Counted from the stretch's first letter, positions 1-6,402 are shown. The stretch is 23,050 bases of DNA from Bacillota bacterium (GCA_023424865.1 JAFADM010000053.1:1-23050), one strand, 5' to 3'. Made by a program: numbers and translations. The notes: generated by a model from the sequence alone, not told the origin.

Positions 1-63
1 ACGAATGACCTCATCCTGATAGCCCATACGAATAGAATCACCCAGAAGCATTACTTTTTTCAT
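1..63 (-). CDS. SGNH/GDSL hydrolase, 5' end only (truncated by window edge)
   Basis: Only the first 21 codons are inside the window, and the frame is open to the left edge. The peptide starts MKKVMLLGDSIRMGY. A short hydrophobic strand followed by G-D-S-I at residues 8-11 is the block I nucleophile motif of SGNH/GDSL esterases and lipases, in which the Ser is catalytic. The ATG is supported by an AAGGAAGG ribosome site about 7 bases upstream. No signal peptide is visible, because the GDS motif comes too early, so a cytoplasmic enzyme is likely. A TTGACA at 130-135 (minus strand) with a poor -10 could be its promoter. Substrate and length cannot be judged. Confidence 0.6.
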   Translation of the reverse strand, partial: MKKVMLLGDSIRMGYQDEVIR

Positions 64-172
64 ATTTAATCCTTCCTTTTCTTTCCTTAACGTCGAAACC
101 ATCTAAAGGCTAACACTGTGATACAAGGCTGTCAATAGCCCGCAGCCCATTTAACGGACGTTCTAAAAAGCT

Positions 173-393
173 ATAAGAACCCCACCCGCTTGCGCAATCA
201 TAGATTGCGACCGGGTCCCGGGATGCTTGGGCGAGCAGCAAGCGTTTGCTTGCGACTAGTCCGGGAACCTTGTTATTTCATAATAAGAACCCCACCCGCT
301 TGCACAAATCATAGATTGCGACCAGGTCCCGGGATGCTTGGGCGAGCAGCAAGCCTTTGCTTGCGACCAGCCCGGGAACCTTGTTATTTCATA
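173..393. repeat. Two tandem copies of a ~110-base structured repeat
   Basis: Copy 1 covers 173-282 and copy 2 covers 283-393, differing by about six substitutions and one inserted base. Each copy contains a hairpin CGCAATC-ATA-GATTGCG (the second copy is imperfect). It also has a hairpin GCAAGC-NTTT-GCTTGC, enclosed by an outer pairing of GGTCCCGG with CCGGGAACC. Each starts AAGAACCCCACCCGC and ends GTTATTTCATAA. It lies between the ireB terminator and the SGNH hydrolase start. The open frame across it (190-411) is repeat-encoded and has no ribosome site. It may be an intergenic repeat family or a structured RNA. Apart from this repeat, 64-394 holds nothing I recognise. Confidence 0.85.
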
Positions 394-394
394 A

Positions 395-437
395 CAAAAA
401 AGCCGGGGTAGTGCTTTTGAGCAAAACAACCGGCTTT
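395..437 (-). terminator. Rho-independent terminator of ireB
   Basis: On the minus strand an AAAGCCGG arm pairs with CCGGCTTT across a 23-base loop (which can itself fold) and runs into six T. It starts about 20 bases after the ireB stop. Confidence 0.8.
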
Positions 438-457
438 ACAGCTATCCGATATACGAA

Positions 458-709
458 CTAAATTTCCTGCTTTAAATAGTGACGAACAAGCTCCTCCAGA
501 ATCTCATCCCGCTCCAAATGCCGGATAAGGCTTCTGGCATTGTTATGATTGGTGATGTAGGTAGGATCTCCGGAAAGAATATAACCCACAATTTGACTTA
601 TGGGATTGTAGCCTTTTTCACTGAGTGCTTCATAAACCGCAAAAATAATATCACGGGTCTGGTTGGCGCTTTCATTACTGAAATCAAATTTCATCGTTCC
701 GGAATACAT
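458..709 (-). CDS. ireB: IreB family regulatory phosphoprotein (UPF0297/DUF965)
   Basis: This 83-residue protein matches the IreB family over its length. The signature block [20 protein letters not shown] (residues 33-52) and the [14 protein letters not shown] tail are clear. In Enterococcus faecalis IreB is a small cytoplasmic protein phosphorylated on N-terminal threonines by the PASTA kinase IreK, and it affects cephalosporin resistance. Here Thr5, before MKFDF, sits where one of those threonines would be; this is by eye. The first ATG is preferred because AGGTGA lies 4-5 bases upstream, whereas Met6 has no ribosome site. In many Clostridia the gene lies between alaS and ruvX; here neither is adjacent and mtaB is upstream on the same strand. 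It has its own promoter and terminator. Confidence 0.93.
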   Translation of the reverse strand: MYSGTMKFDFSNESANQTRDIIFAVYEALSEKGYNPISQIVGYILSGDPTYITNHNNARSLIRHLERDEILEELVRHYLKQEI

Positions 710-742
710 ACTATCACCTGCTCGCTTTCTCTATATACATCC

Positions 743-771
743 ATCTTAATACAAGATCGGCATGAAATCAA
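743..771 (-). promoter_or_regulatory. Predicted sigma-A promoter of ireB
   Basis: On the minus strand TTGATT (766-771), a 17-base spacer, then TAAGAT (743-748), about 33 bases before the ireB start codon. The mtaB-ireB gap of 147 bases shows no terminator, so read-through from mtaB is also possible. Confidence 0.55.
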
Positions 772-856
772 TATTTCTGGGCAATCTGCTCTCTCTTTAG
801 CTATAAATATTGAGAACTGACATCAGATTAATTTGAATAAATTTACAATAGTTTCC

Positions 857-2167
857 CTATCGAGCAGTTCCTGTCATAGCCTCGCCCTCTATTCCTTTAA
901 GCGCCACATTCACTACTGTACCGCTCACCAATGTGCCTGCTGCTGTTTCTACCCTTATGGGTATATAATTTGGCGTAAAGCCCTCATATATTCCTTCTTT
1001 TATTTCTTTTTCAAGGAGGACGGGAAGTGTTCTTCCGATAAACCCGCGGTAAAAGGCTTCCCGGTTCTCAACAGCGAGACTTAGCATGCGGCGGCTCCGC
1101 TCTTCCTTAAGCTCTGGGGCAACCTGTTCTTTATACTGAGCAGCAGGTGTTCCCTTTCTGGGGGAATACTTAAAAATATGGGACCAGGAAAAGGCCATTT
1201 CCTTGCAAAAATCCAGGGATTCCTGGAACTCAGCCTCTGTTTCACCCGGAAATCCCACCATAACATCCGTGGTAATAGCCACATCCGGAATATGGGTTTT
1301 TAAGAGTGTAACAATTCTCCGGTACTCCTCGGTTGTGTAACGGCGGTTCATCCGCTTCAATACTCCCCCGCTGCCGCTTTGCAGTGAAATATGGTAATGC
1401 GGGCACAGTTTTGGAAGCGTCCCTGCCCCTTTTATAAAGGTCTCCGAAAGAAAAAGGGGCTCCAGGGACCCCAGGCGTATGCGCTCCAATCCCTCGATTT
1501 CATGTACGGCTTCAATAAGGTTAAGAAGGCCTGTTTTTTCCTTCTCATCTCCATAGGAAGTAAGATGAATGCCTGTAAGCACCACTTCCTTAAAACCCTT
1601 CCCCGCAAAACGGCGGGCTTCTTCCAACGCCTCGGCAAAGGAACGGCTCCGGATAGGGCCACGGGCATAAGGAATAATGCAGTAGGAGCAAAATTGGTTG
1701 CAGCCGTCCTGAATCTTCAAAAAAGCCCGGGTTTGTCCGTCATAGGCCTCCACCGGCAGTTCCTCAAATTCAGTAAGATTTCTTCTTTCTTCCACACGGA
1801 CACGGCTGCTTCCGCGTTCCGACACAGCTTCCTCTACAAGCTCTACAATGCGTCCCTTAAGGTTGTTGCCTACAACCAGGCTGACACCTTCTATTTTGGC
1901 CGCTTCCTCCGGCGATACCTGGGCAAAGCAGCCAACAGCGGCAATAATGGCAGCCGGGTTGAGGGCATGAGCCCGGCGCAGCATCTGCCGGGATTTCCTG
2001 TCACCCATATTGGTTACGGTACAGGTATTAATAATATAAACGTCAGCTGCCAGGCCTTCGCCTACAACCGAATAGCCCGAATCCCTGAAAAGCCTTTTCA
2101 TACCTTCGGTTTCGGTAGTATTAACCTTGCAGCCAAGCGTAATAAACGATACCGTTCTTTTATTCAT
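857..2167 (-). CDS. mtaB: tRNA N6-threonylcarbamoyladenosine(37) methylthiotransferase MtaB
   Basis: A radical-SAM enzyme of 436 residues that converts t6A37 to ms2t6A37 in ANN-decoding tRNAs, in the cytoplasm. The N-terminal methylthiotransferase domain supplies Cys13, Cys49 and Cys80 for one iron-sulfur cluster. The radical SAM motif CNQFCSYC gives Cys156, Cys160 and Cys163 for the second. A TRAM-like RNA-binding domain occupies roughly residues 370-436. The opening TVSFITLGCKVN is typical of MtaB (YqeV) rather than MiaB or RimO. The start is supported by GGAAAG about 10 bases upstream. It faces away from the HPr-like gene, with 140 bases between the two starts. I see no convincing -35/-10 pair for it. 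The stop is followed by ireB on the same strand. Confidence 0.95.
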   Translation of the reverse strand: MNKRTVSFITLGCKVNTTETEGMKRLFRDSGYSVVGEGLAADVYIINTCTVTNMGDRKSRQMLRRAHALNPAAIIAAVGCFAQVSPEEAAKIEGVSLVVGNNLKGRIVELVEEAVSERGSSRVRVEERRNLTEFEELPVEAYDGQTRAFLKIQDGCNQFCSYCIIPYARGPIRSRSFAEALEEARRFAGKGFKEVVLTGIHLTSYGDEKEKTGLLNLIEAVHEIEGLERIRLGSLEPLFLSETFIKGAGTLPKLCPHYHISLQSGSGGVLKRMNRRYTTEEYRRIVTLLKTHIPDVAITTDVMVGFPGETEAEFQESLDFCKEMAFSWSHIFKYSPRKGTPAAQYKEQVAPELKEERSRRMLSLAVENREAFYRGFIGRTLPVLLEKEIKEGIYEGFTPNYIPIRVETAAGTLVSGTVVNVALKGIEGEAMTGTAR

Positions 2168-2227
2168 TTTGTATCACTTTCCTACTTTATATCTAAATAT
2201 TGCGTTCTATTATCAGCATTTTCATCA

Positions 2228-2256
2228 TTGACACCTTTATGCCAGAAAGCTAATAT
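2228..2256 (+). promoter_or_regulatory. Predicted sigma-A promoter of the HPr-like gene
   Basis: TTGACA (2228-2233), a 17-base spacer and TAATAT (2251-2256), with initiation expected about 45 bases before the start codon. It is a near-consensus promoter. Confidence 0.75.
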
Positions 2257-2307
2257 AGAGTAGTATACACGATATTGAATCGTAATGGAAAGGTGGTGCT
2301 AAACGCT

Positions 2308-2538
2308 ATGAAAACATTCAACATTTTACTGAAATCCATCAATGATGTAAAGGACTTTGTAAATATTGTAAACAAGTACGACTTTGATGTGGATTTAACT
2401 TCAGGCCGATATATTGTTGATGCCAAATCCATCATGGGTATTTTCAGTCTTGATCTGAGCAAACCCATTAAGGTTGAGGTTCACAACGATCAGTCCGATG
2501 CTTTTATTAACGAAATTAAGAGTATCATCGTTGAATAA
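2308..2538 (+). CDS. HPr-like protein lacking the active-site histidine
   Basis: A 76-residue cytoplasmic protein with the HPr fold pattern. The stretch KYDFDVDLTSGRYIVDAKSI (residues 23-42) followed by MGIFSLDLSKP aligns directly with the HPr region around the regulatory Ser46, and Ser41 is the equivalent. The usual GIHARPA loop with phosphoaccepting His15 is replaced by SINDVKDFV (10-18), so it cannot act as a standard phosphotransferase carrier. Losing the histidine while keeping the serine recalls Crh of Bacillus, so a role as a seryl-phosphorylated regulator is possible but only inferred. The ATG at 2308 is chosen because AAAGGTGGTG precedes it; an upstream in-frame ATG at 2275 has no ribosome site. 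Single gene with its own promoter and terminator. Confidence 0.85.
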   Translation: MKTFNILLKSINDVKDFVNIVNKYDFDVDLTSGRYIVDAKSIMGIFSLDLSKPIKVEVHNDQSDAFINEIKSIIVE

Positions 2539-2564
2539 GGCTGACCGGTAAAGCGTTCATGACG

Positions 2565-2592
2565 AGCCCAAAGCTAAGGCGTGGGCTTTTTT
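2565..2592 (+). terminator. Rho-independent terminator of the HPr-like gene
   Basis: AGCCCA (2565-2570) pairs with TGGGCT (2582-2587) across an 11-base loop, followed by six T, 27 bases after the stop codon. Confidence 0.85.
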
Positions 2593-2744
2593 GCTGTTTT
2601 ATAATCAGTTTTATGGCTGGTTTTATCATACGTTGACACACAGCCTTATGTCCTTATTTATTTGTTTATTAAATACTCTTGAATCAAAAGCTGGGGGGCA
2701 TCGCCCCCTTTTAGCCAGATTTGCTTACGCAAATGGCTACCAGC

Positions 2745-2778
2745 AAAAAATGAAGAGGCCCACAGCCTCTTCATTTTT
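2745..2778. terminator. Strong bidirectional terminator
   Basis: A perfect inverted repeat: an arm ending ATGAAGAGGC pairs with GCCTCTTCAT around a CCACA loop. It has A-runs before and T-runs after, so it can end transcripts from either side. It sits between the convergent HPr-like gene and the 54-codon gene. Confidence 0.85.
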
Positions 2779-2780
2779 AT

Positions 2781-2840
2781 TTGAATCAGCTTTTGAATCA
2801 ACTTTTGAATCAACTTTTGAATCGGCTTTTGAATCGGCTT
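2781..2840. repeat. Five tandem 12-base repeats
   Basis: Five consecutive units of TTGAATC(A/G)(A/G)CTT with exact 12-base period. Units 2 and 3 are identical, as are units 4 and 5. A related sequence, TTGAATCAAAAGC, occurs at 2680. The array lies exactly between two terminators. Confidence 0.9.
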
Positions 2841-2845
2841 TTACA

Positions 2846-2880
2846 AAAAATCAGGCCCGACCATTGGTCGAGCCTTTTTG
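2846..2880. terminator. Bidirectional terminator downstream of the 54-codon gene
   Basis: AGGC-c-CGACC pairs with GGTCG-a-GCCT around an ATT loop. Five T follow on the plus strand and six T on the minus strand. It ends the minus-strand transcript of the small gene and possibly of mgsA. Confidence 0.75.
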
Positions 2881-2947
2881 TCATGATTACAGGGAAAACC
2901 CCTTTTATGCTTGGATCTATGTTGAACAGATTAAATAATTTCGCTAA

Positions 2948-3112
2948 TTAGTGATTGTCAGGTTTCTCAGGTTTCTCTTCGTCTTCGGAAGGAAAAAGGC
3001 AACCCTCGGCAAACTCTGCCGAGCAAACCGGTTCATCAAACGTAAAGGATTCGAAGCTTGAATCCTGAGTACGTTTTTCCTTTGTATTGCCGCCATTTCT
3101 TTCATCGTTCAT
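2948..3112 (-). CDS. Small acidic hypothetical protein, 54 residues
   Basis: A short minus-strand frame that I do not recognise. The product begins MNDERNGGNTKEKR, has a middle segment SFESFTFDEPVC with a second Cys ten residues later, and ends in an acidic, proline-containing tail EDEEKPEKPDNH. It is hydrophilic and acidic with no signal or membrane segment. The case for a real gene is the ribosome site GAGAGGAGG, 9 bases before the ATG, and a terminator just after the stop. Codon use is ordinary. It lies 241 bases downstream of mgsA on the same strand; the gap holds short repeats next to mgsA and no clear promoter that I can defend. A role cannot be inferred. Confidence 0.6.
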   Translation of the reverse strand: MNDERNGGNTKEKRTQDSSFESFTFDEPVCSAEFAEGCLFPSEDEEKPEKPDNH

Positions 3113-3281
3113 AGAAAGCCGCCTCCTCTCAATACTTATGGGTGTGAACCCTCAGGTATAATGTTTCTTGATAGTTATATACCCAGTTTTAGAGAAGACT
3201 AACATCTCTTTGCAATTTTTTTTATTTAACCGCTAACCTTCACATAGAAATCGGCCTGAACTGCAGAAAAAACGTCTTTCC

Positions 3282-3374
3282 GTCCTGTGTGCCAATTTCA
3301 GTCTTGTTTGTTGTATCCAGTTCTGTGTACTACTTTCAGTTTGTGTACTACTTTCAGTCCTGTGTGCTAAATTC
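3282..3374. repeat. Degenerate tandem repeats at the 3' end of mgsA
   Basis: Copies of a 17-20-base unit around TGTGTACTACTTTCAGT: one degenerate copy at 3282-3301, two near-identical copies at 3321-3340 and 3341-3358, and a partial degenerate one at 3359-3374. The last copies encode the final residues and the stop codon of mgsA. Arrays of short terminal repeats of this kind occur at the ends of IS21-family elements, but no transposase is present here. Confidence 0.75.
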
Positions 3375-3767
3375 TTTATCCATGAGCAGGGAATTTATTA
3401 TAAAATCGGCCGTTGCACTGTTCATGGCGATAGGAATATTATAAAGCACGGCTATTCTCAAAAGAGCCTTTACATCAGGGTCATGAGGCTGGGCGGTAAG
3501 CGTGTCCCAGAAAAATATCATAAAATCCACTTCCCTGTTGACTACTGCCGCACCGATTTGCTGGTCGCCTCCGAGAGGTCCGCTTTTATAGGCTTTTACA
3601 GGCAGGAGAGTGGCTTCCGAAATAAGCTTTGCTGTGGTTCCGGTACCGCACAAAAAATGATTTCCTAAAATGGGTTTATTTTGCTTGACCCAATTTATTA
3701 AATCTTCTTTTTTATTATCATGGGCAATTAATGCGATTTTCTTTTGTTTTCCAATAGTATGCTTCAT
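3354..3767 (-). CDS. mgsA: Methylglyoxal synthase
   Basis: Converts dihydroxyacetone phosphate to methylglyoxal and phosphate in the cytoplasm, a bypass of lower glycolysis that is inhibited by phosphate in characterised enzymes. The protein is 137 residues. All catalytic-region residues of the Escherichia coli enzyme are found three positions earlier: Asp17, Asp68 in SGPLGGDQQIGA, Asp88 in FFWD, and His95 and Asp98 in PHDPDVKALLR. The ATG at 3767 is preferred over an upstream GTG because AAGGAG lies 5 bases before it. The C-terminus ends early, in KEFSTQD, compared with Bacillus MgsA as I recall it; those last codons lie in a repeat array that may have replaced the native end. Confidence 0.96.
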   Translation of the reverse strand: MKHTIGKQKKIALIAHDNKKEDLINWVKQNKPILGNHFLCGTGTTAKLISEATLLPVKAYKSGPLGGDQQIGAAVVNREVDFMIFFWDTLTAQPHDPDVKALLRIAVLYNIPIAMNSATADFIINSLLMDKEFSTQD

Positions 3768-3786
3768 ATACACTCCTTCAGCTTCT

Positions 3787-3835
3787 GGGCTTTCATTGTG
3801 TCTGCTGCCTTAAGGCAGTATCTCGTTTAAAGCCC
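3787..3835 (-). promoter_or_regulatory. Nested stem-loop in the mgsA leader
   Basis: GGGCTTT (3787-3793) pairs with AAAGCCC (3829-3835). Inside is a perfect 14-base palindrome CTGCCTTAAGGCAG (3805-3818). It would form in the mgsA mRNA leader about 20 bases before the start codon. It matches no riboswitch class I know. Confidence 0.5.
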
Positions 3836-3862
3836 TATCATACGTATTGTCCCAGGCCGACG

Positions 3863-3898
3863 AAGGCCAGCCTTGCTTCTATCATAAAGGCTGGCCTT
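3863..3898. promoter_or_regulatory. Perfect 12-base inverted repeat flanking the mgsA -10
   Basis: AAGGCCAGCCTT (3863-3874) and AAGGCTGGCCTT (3887-3898) are exact reverse complements separated by 12 bases. No T-run follows on either strand. The -10 of the predicted mgsA promoter lies in the spacer, so an operator is the more natural reading than a terminator of the GH94 gene, although read-through RNA from that gene would fold here. Confidence 0.6.
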
Positions 3899-3910
3899 CC
3901 GGAGTGTCAA
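3881..3910 (-). promoter_or_regulatory. Predicted promoter of mgsA
   Basis: On the minus strand a consensus TTGACA (3905-3910), an 18-base spacer and TATGAT (3881-3886). Initiation near 3874 would give a leader of about 107 bases. Confidence 0.6.
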
Positions 3911-3932
3911 CTTTATCTTTTCCTTAACCGGC

Positions 3933-3988
3933 AGGGTTCTGGCAGCTTCCTTATTTTCTTCTTAGAGGGTTCCGGCTGCTTCCTTTTT
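3933..3988. repeat. Imperfect 23-base direct repeat after the GH94 gene
   Basis: AGGGTTC-n-GGC-n-GCTTCCTT occurs at 3933-3955 and again at 3966-3988, 33 bases apart with three mismatches, just downstream of the GH94 stop. No classic terminator is seen for that gene. Confidence 0.6.
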
Positions 3989-3996
3989 ATCTCTTT

Positions 3997-6351
3997 TCAG
4001 CTCTTCTCAACCAAAGTCGCCTCTATGGAATGGGTCTGCCCGTCCCTCATGCTTGGAATTTTAGAGCCGGGGATCAAAGCGCCGTCCATTTTCAGCCGCA
4101 CGGTGCCTTCCGAAAGCCCGCAGGGGTTTTGGAAGCTTATATCGTAAACCGCTCCCTGAAAATCTCTGCGCACGTTATAAGACTTCCAGCCTTCCGGAAT
4201 TCTAGGGTTAATGTCCAGGCCGTCAAATACGGGCCGGATTCCCAGAAGCTCCTCCTGAATAAGGGTGAAAAACCAGGCAATAGAGCCTGTAACCCAGGTG
4301 AACTCCGTCTGAAAGGCATTATTCACATGATCCGGGCCAAAATAGCAATTGGCAAATACATAGGGCGGGGTATCCTGCTTGCGGGGGCTATTCTCTTCCG
4401 CATAACCGGGAGTGATTTTACAAAAGAGCTCATAAGCTTCCTGTACCCTGCCGCTTCTAAGCAAGCCCAGGATGTACCATGCATTAACATGGGAATATAT
4501 CGTCCCGTTTTCACAAATACCCGGCTGCATACAGCTCAGGCGGCCCACATTATCGTCTCTTTCAGTAAAGGTGGGAGCCAGAAGCCTGTAGCCCTGAGGT
4601 GTAGCGAGAAGCTGTCCGCTTGATTGCATGAGCTTCTCCGTTCTTTCGGCGTTGGCCATCCCTGAAATCATTGCCCAGGATTGGGATTCTCCGAAGATTT
4701 GCCCCTGGCGGTTAAGGCTTGACCCCACCCGGTTTCCTCCATCGTCAAAGCAGCGGACATACCACTGCCCGTCCCAGGCTTCCAGGTTTACCGCCTCTGA
4801 AATACGTTCATAGCGTGCTTTATATTCTTCCGCCCTTTGGGATCTCTCCATGCGAAGGGCCAGCTCCTCCATACGCCGCAGAGCTTCCCCGTATGCCTGG
4901 CTAAGCCAGACACTCTCCCCTTTGCCTTCCTTTCCCACTGCGGTCAGGGAATCGTTCCAGTCTCCGAATTTAATTAGGCAGAGCCCGTGGGTTCCCTTAT
5001 GGCTTTCCAGAAAATCCAGTGCCCGGTCAATGTGTTCCAGCACAGTCCCCTCATCTCTGTCATAAAAGGGAACCATCTCCTCAAGAAATGCCAGATCCTC
5101 TGTCTCACGGCAGTAAGCCGTAAGGGTGAAAACCAGCCACAGGGCGTTGTCGGAATAAGGCTTCGTATCCACAGGGTCCCAGCCTCTCAAAGCCAGCCCA
5201 TCGGCATATTGGTATCTCAGGGCCTCAAGGAGAATTTCTCCGGTACGTTTTGGAGTAATGGAGGACACCCCCATTCCGTGCTGGACAATGTCGCGATAGC
5301 CATTCCAGCCCCAGCGGCACCAGTCTGCTTCAAAAAGGCACTGGTTTTTCAGCCAGTGATTCATAAGACGATCCAGATGGGGATCCGGGGTATGTACCAA
5401 AAGCGCCTTTCCAACCGCCTGGCGCTGCTCCCTCATTTGCTGGAAAAAGGAATCAAACCGGCCCAGGTATTTTTCCTTTAGCGGGGCAATCTCCTGGTCT
5501 TGCGCCACTACCCCCAGCATAAAGGAAAGGGTTTTCTCCTCTCCCGGAGCCAAATCCAGCTCCAGCTGAATGGCCGCTATGGTAGAGTCCGCCGTTCCAG
5601 GCGTGTTGCTGAGACGTCCTTCCTTAAGAGCACGGGGTGCGCTCAAGGAGCCGTACAGCCCTGTAAAGGCCTCACGGACCCCGTCAAAGGCAATTATGGG
5701 ATAGTCGGAGGTGATAAAGGCATTGAGATAATCATGGGGACGGTAATAGGGCTGCTTGCGGACAATAACGGCATTGTGCTCCGAATGGAAGGCGGAGCTT
5801 CTAAAGAGCATATCGCCATAGCTGTCAAAGCCCCATTTGTAACGGAATTGAAACTGGCTGTAAAGAAAAAGCGACAGTCTTCTTGGCTTTGGTTCCGTGT
5901 TTCTCACGGTGAGCGTCCAAAGCTCCACAGGATCCTTGCCAGAAGGAACAAAAAGGCGAAGGCGGCTTGCAATCCCCCTGGTTTTATTTTCAATGACGGT
6001 ATAGCCCAAACCGTGGGTGCAGGCAAATTCCTCATAGGGAGCGCACACCGGCTCCCAATTGGTATTCCAGAAATCGCCTGATTCCTTATCCCGTATATAA
6101 ACAAGGCGGCTCATAAGACTGTCCCGGCCAAACACATCGTAATCGCATATGCGGCCGTTGCCAGTAAAAAGCTGAATGGCCTCCAGATGATCCACCCGGT
6201 AATCCATATAGCCGACACCTGTTTGCTGGACATTGGACATAACGGTATCGTTCCAGAGAAAATTGTCAAAGGACCGCGGTGTATCAGGCGCTGTAACGGT
6301 AAATTCCTCGCCCGAAGAGTTAAAATGACCATACCGGTATCTGTTTTCCAT
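3997..6351 (-). CDS. Glycoside phosphorylase, GH94 type (cellobiose phosphorylase-like)
   Basis: Cytoplasmic enzyme of 784 residues with no signal peptide. GH94 members phosphorolyse beta-linked di- or oligosaccharides to a sugar 1-phosphate. The N-terminal beta-sandwich (about 1-290) has the aromatic opening FDNFLWNDTVMSNVQQTG. A helical linker precedes an (alpha/alpha)6 barrel (about 320-700) that contains FGDWNDSL (462-469), the motif with the general-acid Asp. ENGTIYSHVNAW (614-625) and TEFTWVTGS (682-690), the latter near the phosphate site, follow. The length is close to cellobiose and cellobionate phosphorylases and too short for 1,2-beta-oligoglucan phosphorylase, but I cannot assign the substrate. 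The start has AAAGGGG 8 bases upstream. It is downstream of the LacI-type gene on the same strand, with its own promoter. It probably processes sugars imported by the divergent transporter. Confidence 0.85.
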   Translation of the reverse strand: MENRYRYGHFNSSGEEFTVTAPDTPRSFDNFLWNDTVMSNVQQTGVGYMDYRVDHLEAIQLFTGNGRICDYDVFGRDSLMSRLVYIRDKESGDFWNTNWEPVCAPYEEFACTHGLGYTVIENKTRGIASRLRLFVPSGKDPVELWTLTVRNTEPKPRRLSLFLYSQFQFRYKWGFDSYGDMLFRSSAFHSEHNAVIVRKQPYYRPHDYLNAFITSDYPIIAFDGVREAFTGLYGSLSAPRALKEGRLSNTPGTADSTIAAIQLELDLAPGEEKTLSFMLGVVAQDQEIAPLKEKYLGRFDSFFQQMREQRQAVGKALLVHTPDPHLDRLMNHWLKNQCLFEADWCRWGWNGYRDIVQHGMGVSSITPKRTGEILLEALRYQYADGLALRGWDPVDTKPYSDNALWLVFTLTAYCRETEDLAFLEEMVPFYDRDEGTVLEHIDRALDFLESHKGTHGLCLIKFGDWNDSLTAVGKEGKGESVWLSQAYGEALRRMEELALRMERSQRAEEYKARYERISEAVNLEAWDGQWYVRCFDDGGNRVGSSLNRQGQIFGESQSWAMISGMANAERTEKLMQSSGQLLATPQGYRLLAPTFTERDDNVGRLSCMQPGICENGTIYSHVNAWYILGLLRSGRVQEAYELFCKITPGYAEENSPRKQDTPPYVFANCYFGPDHVNNAFQTEFTWVTGSIAWFFTLIQEELLGIRPVFDGLDINPRIPEGWKSYNVRRDFQGAVYDISFQNPCGLSEGTVRLKMDGALIPGSKIPSMRDGQTHSIEATLVEKS

Positions 6352-6387
6352 AGATACAACCCCTTTTCGTTTTTGTGCTGTAACGAA

Positions 6388-6402
6388 ATTGATTGTATCA
6401 AT
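6388..6402. promoter_or_regulatory. Candidate operator over the GH94 -10
   Basis: ATTGAT-TGT-ATCAAT, a perfect 6-base dyad with a 3-base centre, covers the -10 hexamer of the GH94 promoter. A LacI-type repressor is encoded next door. I did not find the same site upstream of the divergent transporter operon. Confidence 0.45.

Larger units (their letters stand above)
2593..2947. other. Gene-free stretch rich in hairpins and short repeats
   Basis: From left to right: a GC hairpin GGGGGC-ATC-GCCCCC followed by TTTT (2694-2712); an interrupted hairpin TAGCCA-ga-TTTGC / GCAAATGGCTA (2712-2739); a strong bidirectional terminator; five 12-base tandem repeats; and a second bidirectional terminator. 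A plus-strand frame of 115 codons spans the stretch, but it has no ribosome site, crosses both terminators, and stays open because the repeat is a multiple of three. I therefore do not call a gene. Confidence 0.7.

Noticed and set aside
190..411. Plus-strand frame of 73 codons
   Set aside because: It is encoded by the 110-base tandem repeat (the peptide repeats itself), has no ribosome site and overlaps the ireB terminator.
2591..2938. Plus-strand frame of 115 codons with FESAFEST-type repeats
   Set aside because: It starts in the T-run of a terminator, has no ribosome site, runs through two more terminators, and is kept open by a 12-base repeat.
3863..3898. Inverted repeat as a standard rho-independent terminator of the GH94 gene
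   Set aside because: No T-run follows on either strand, and a near-consensus promoter has its -10 between the arms.
4030..6081. Several plus-strand frames opposite the GH94 gene
   Set aside because: They are fragmented, overlap each other, lack ribosome sites and have no recognisable motifs; the minus-strand gene explains the open frames.
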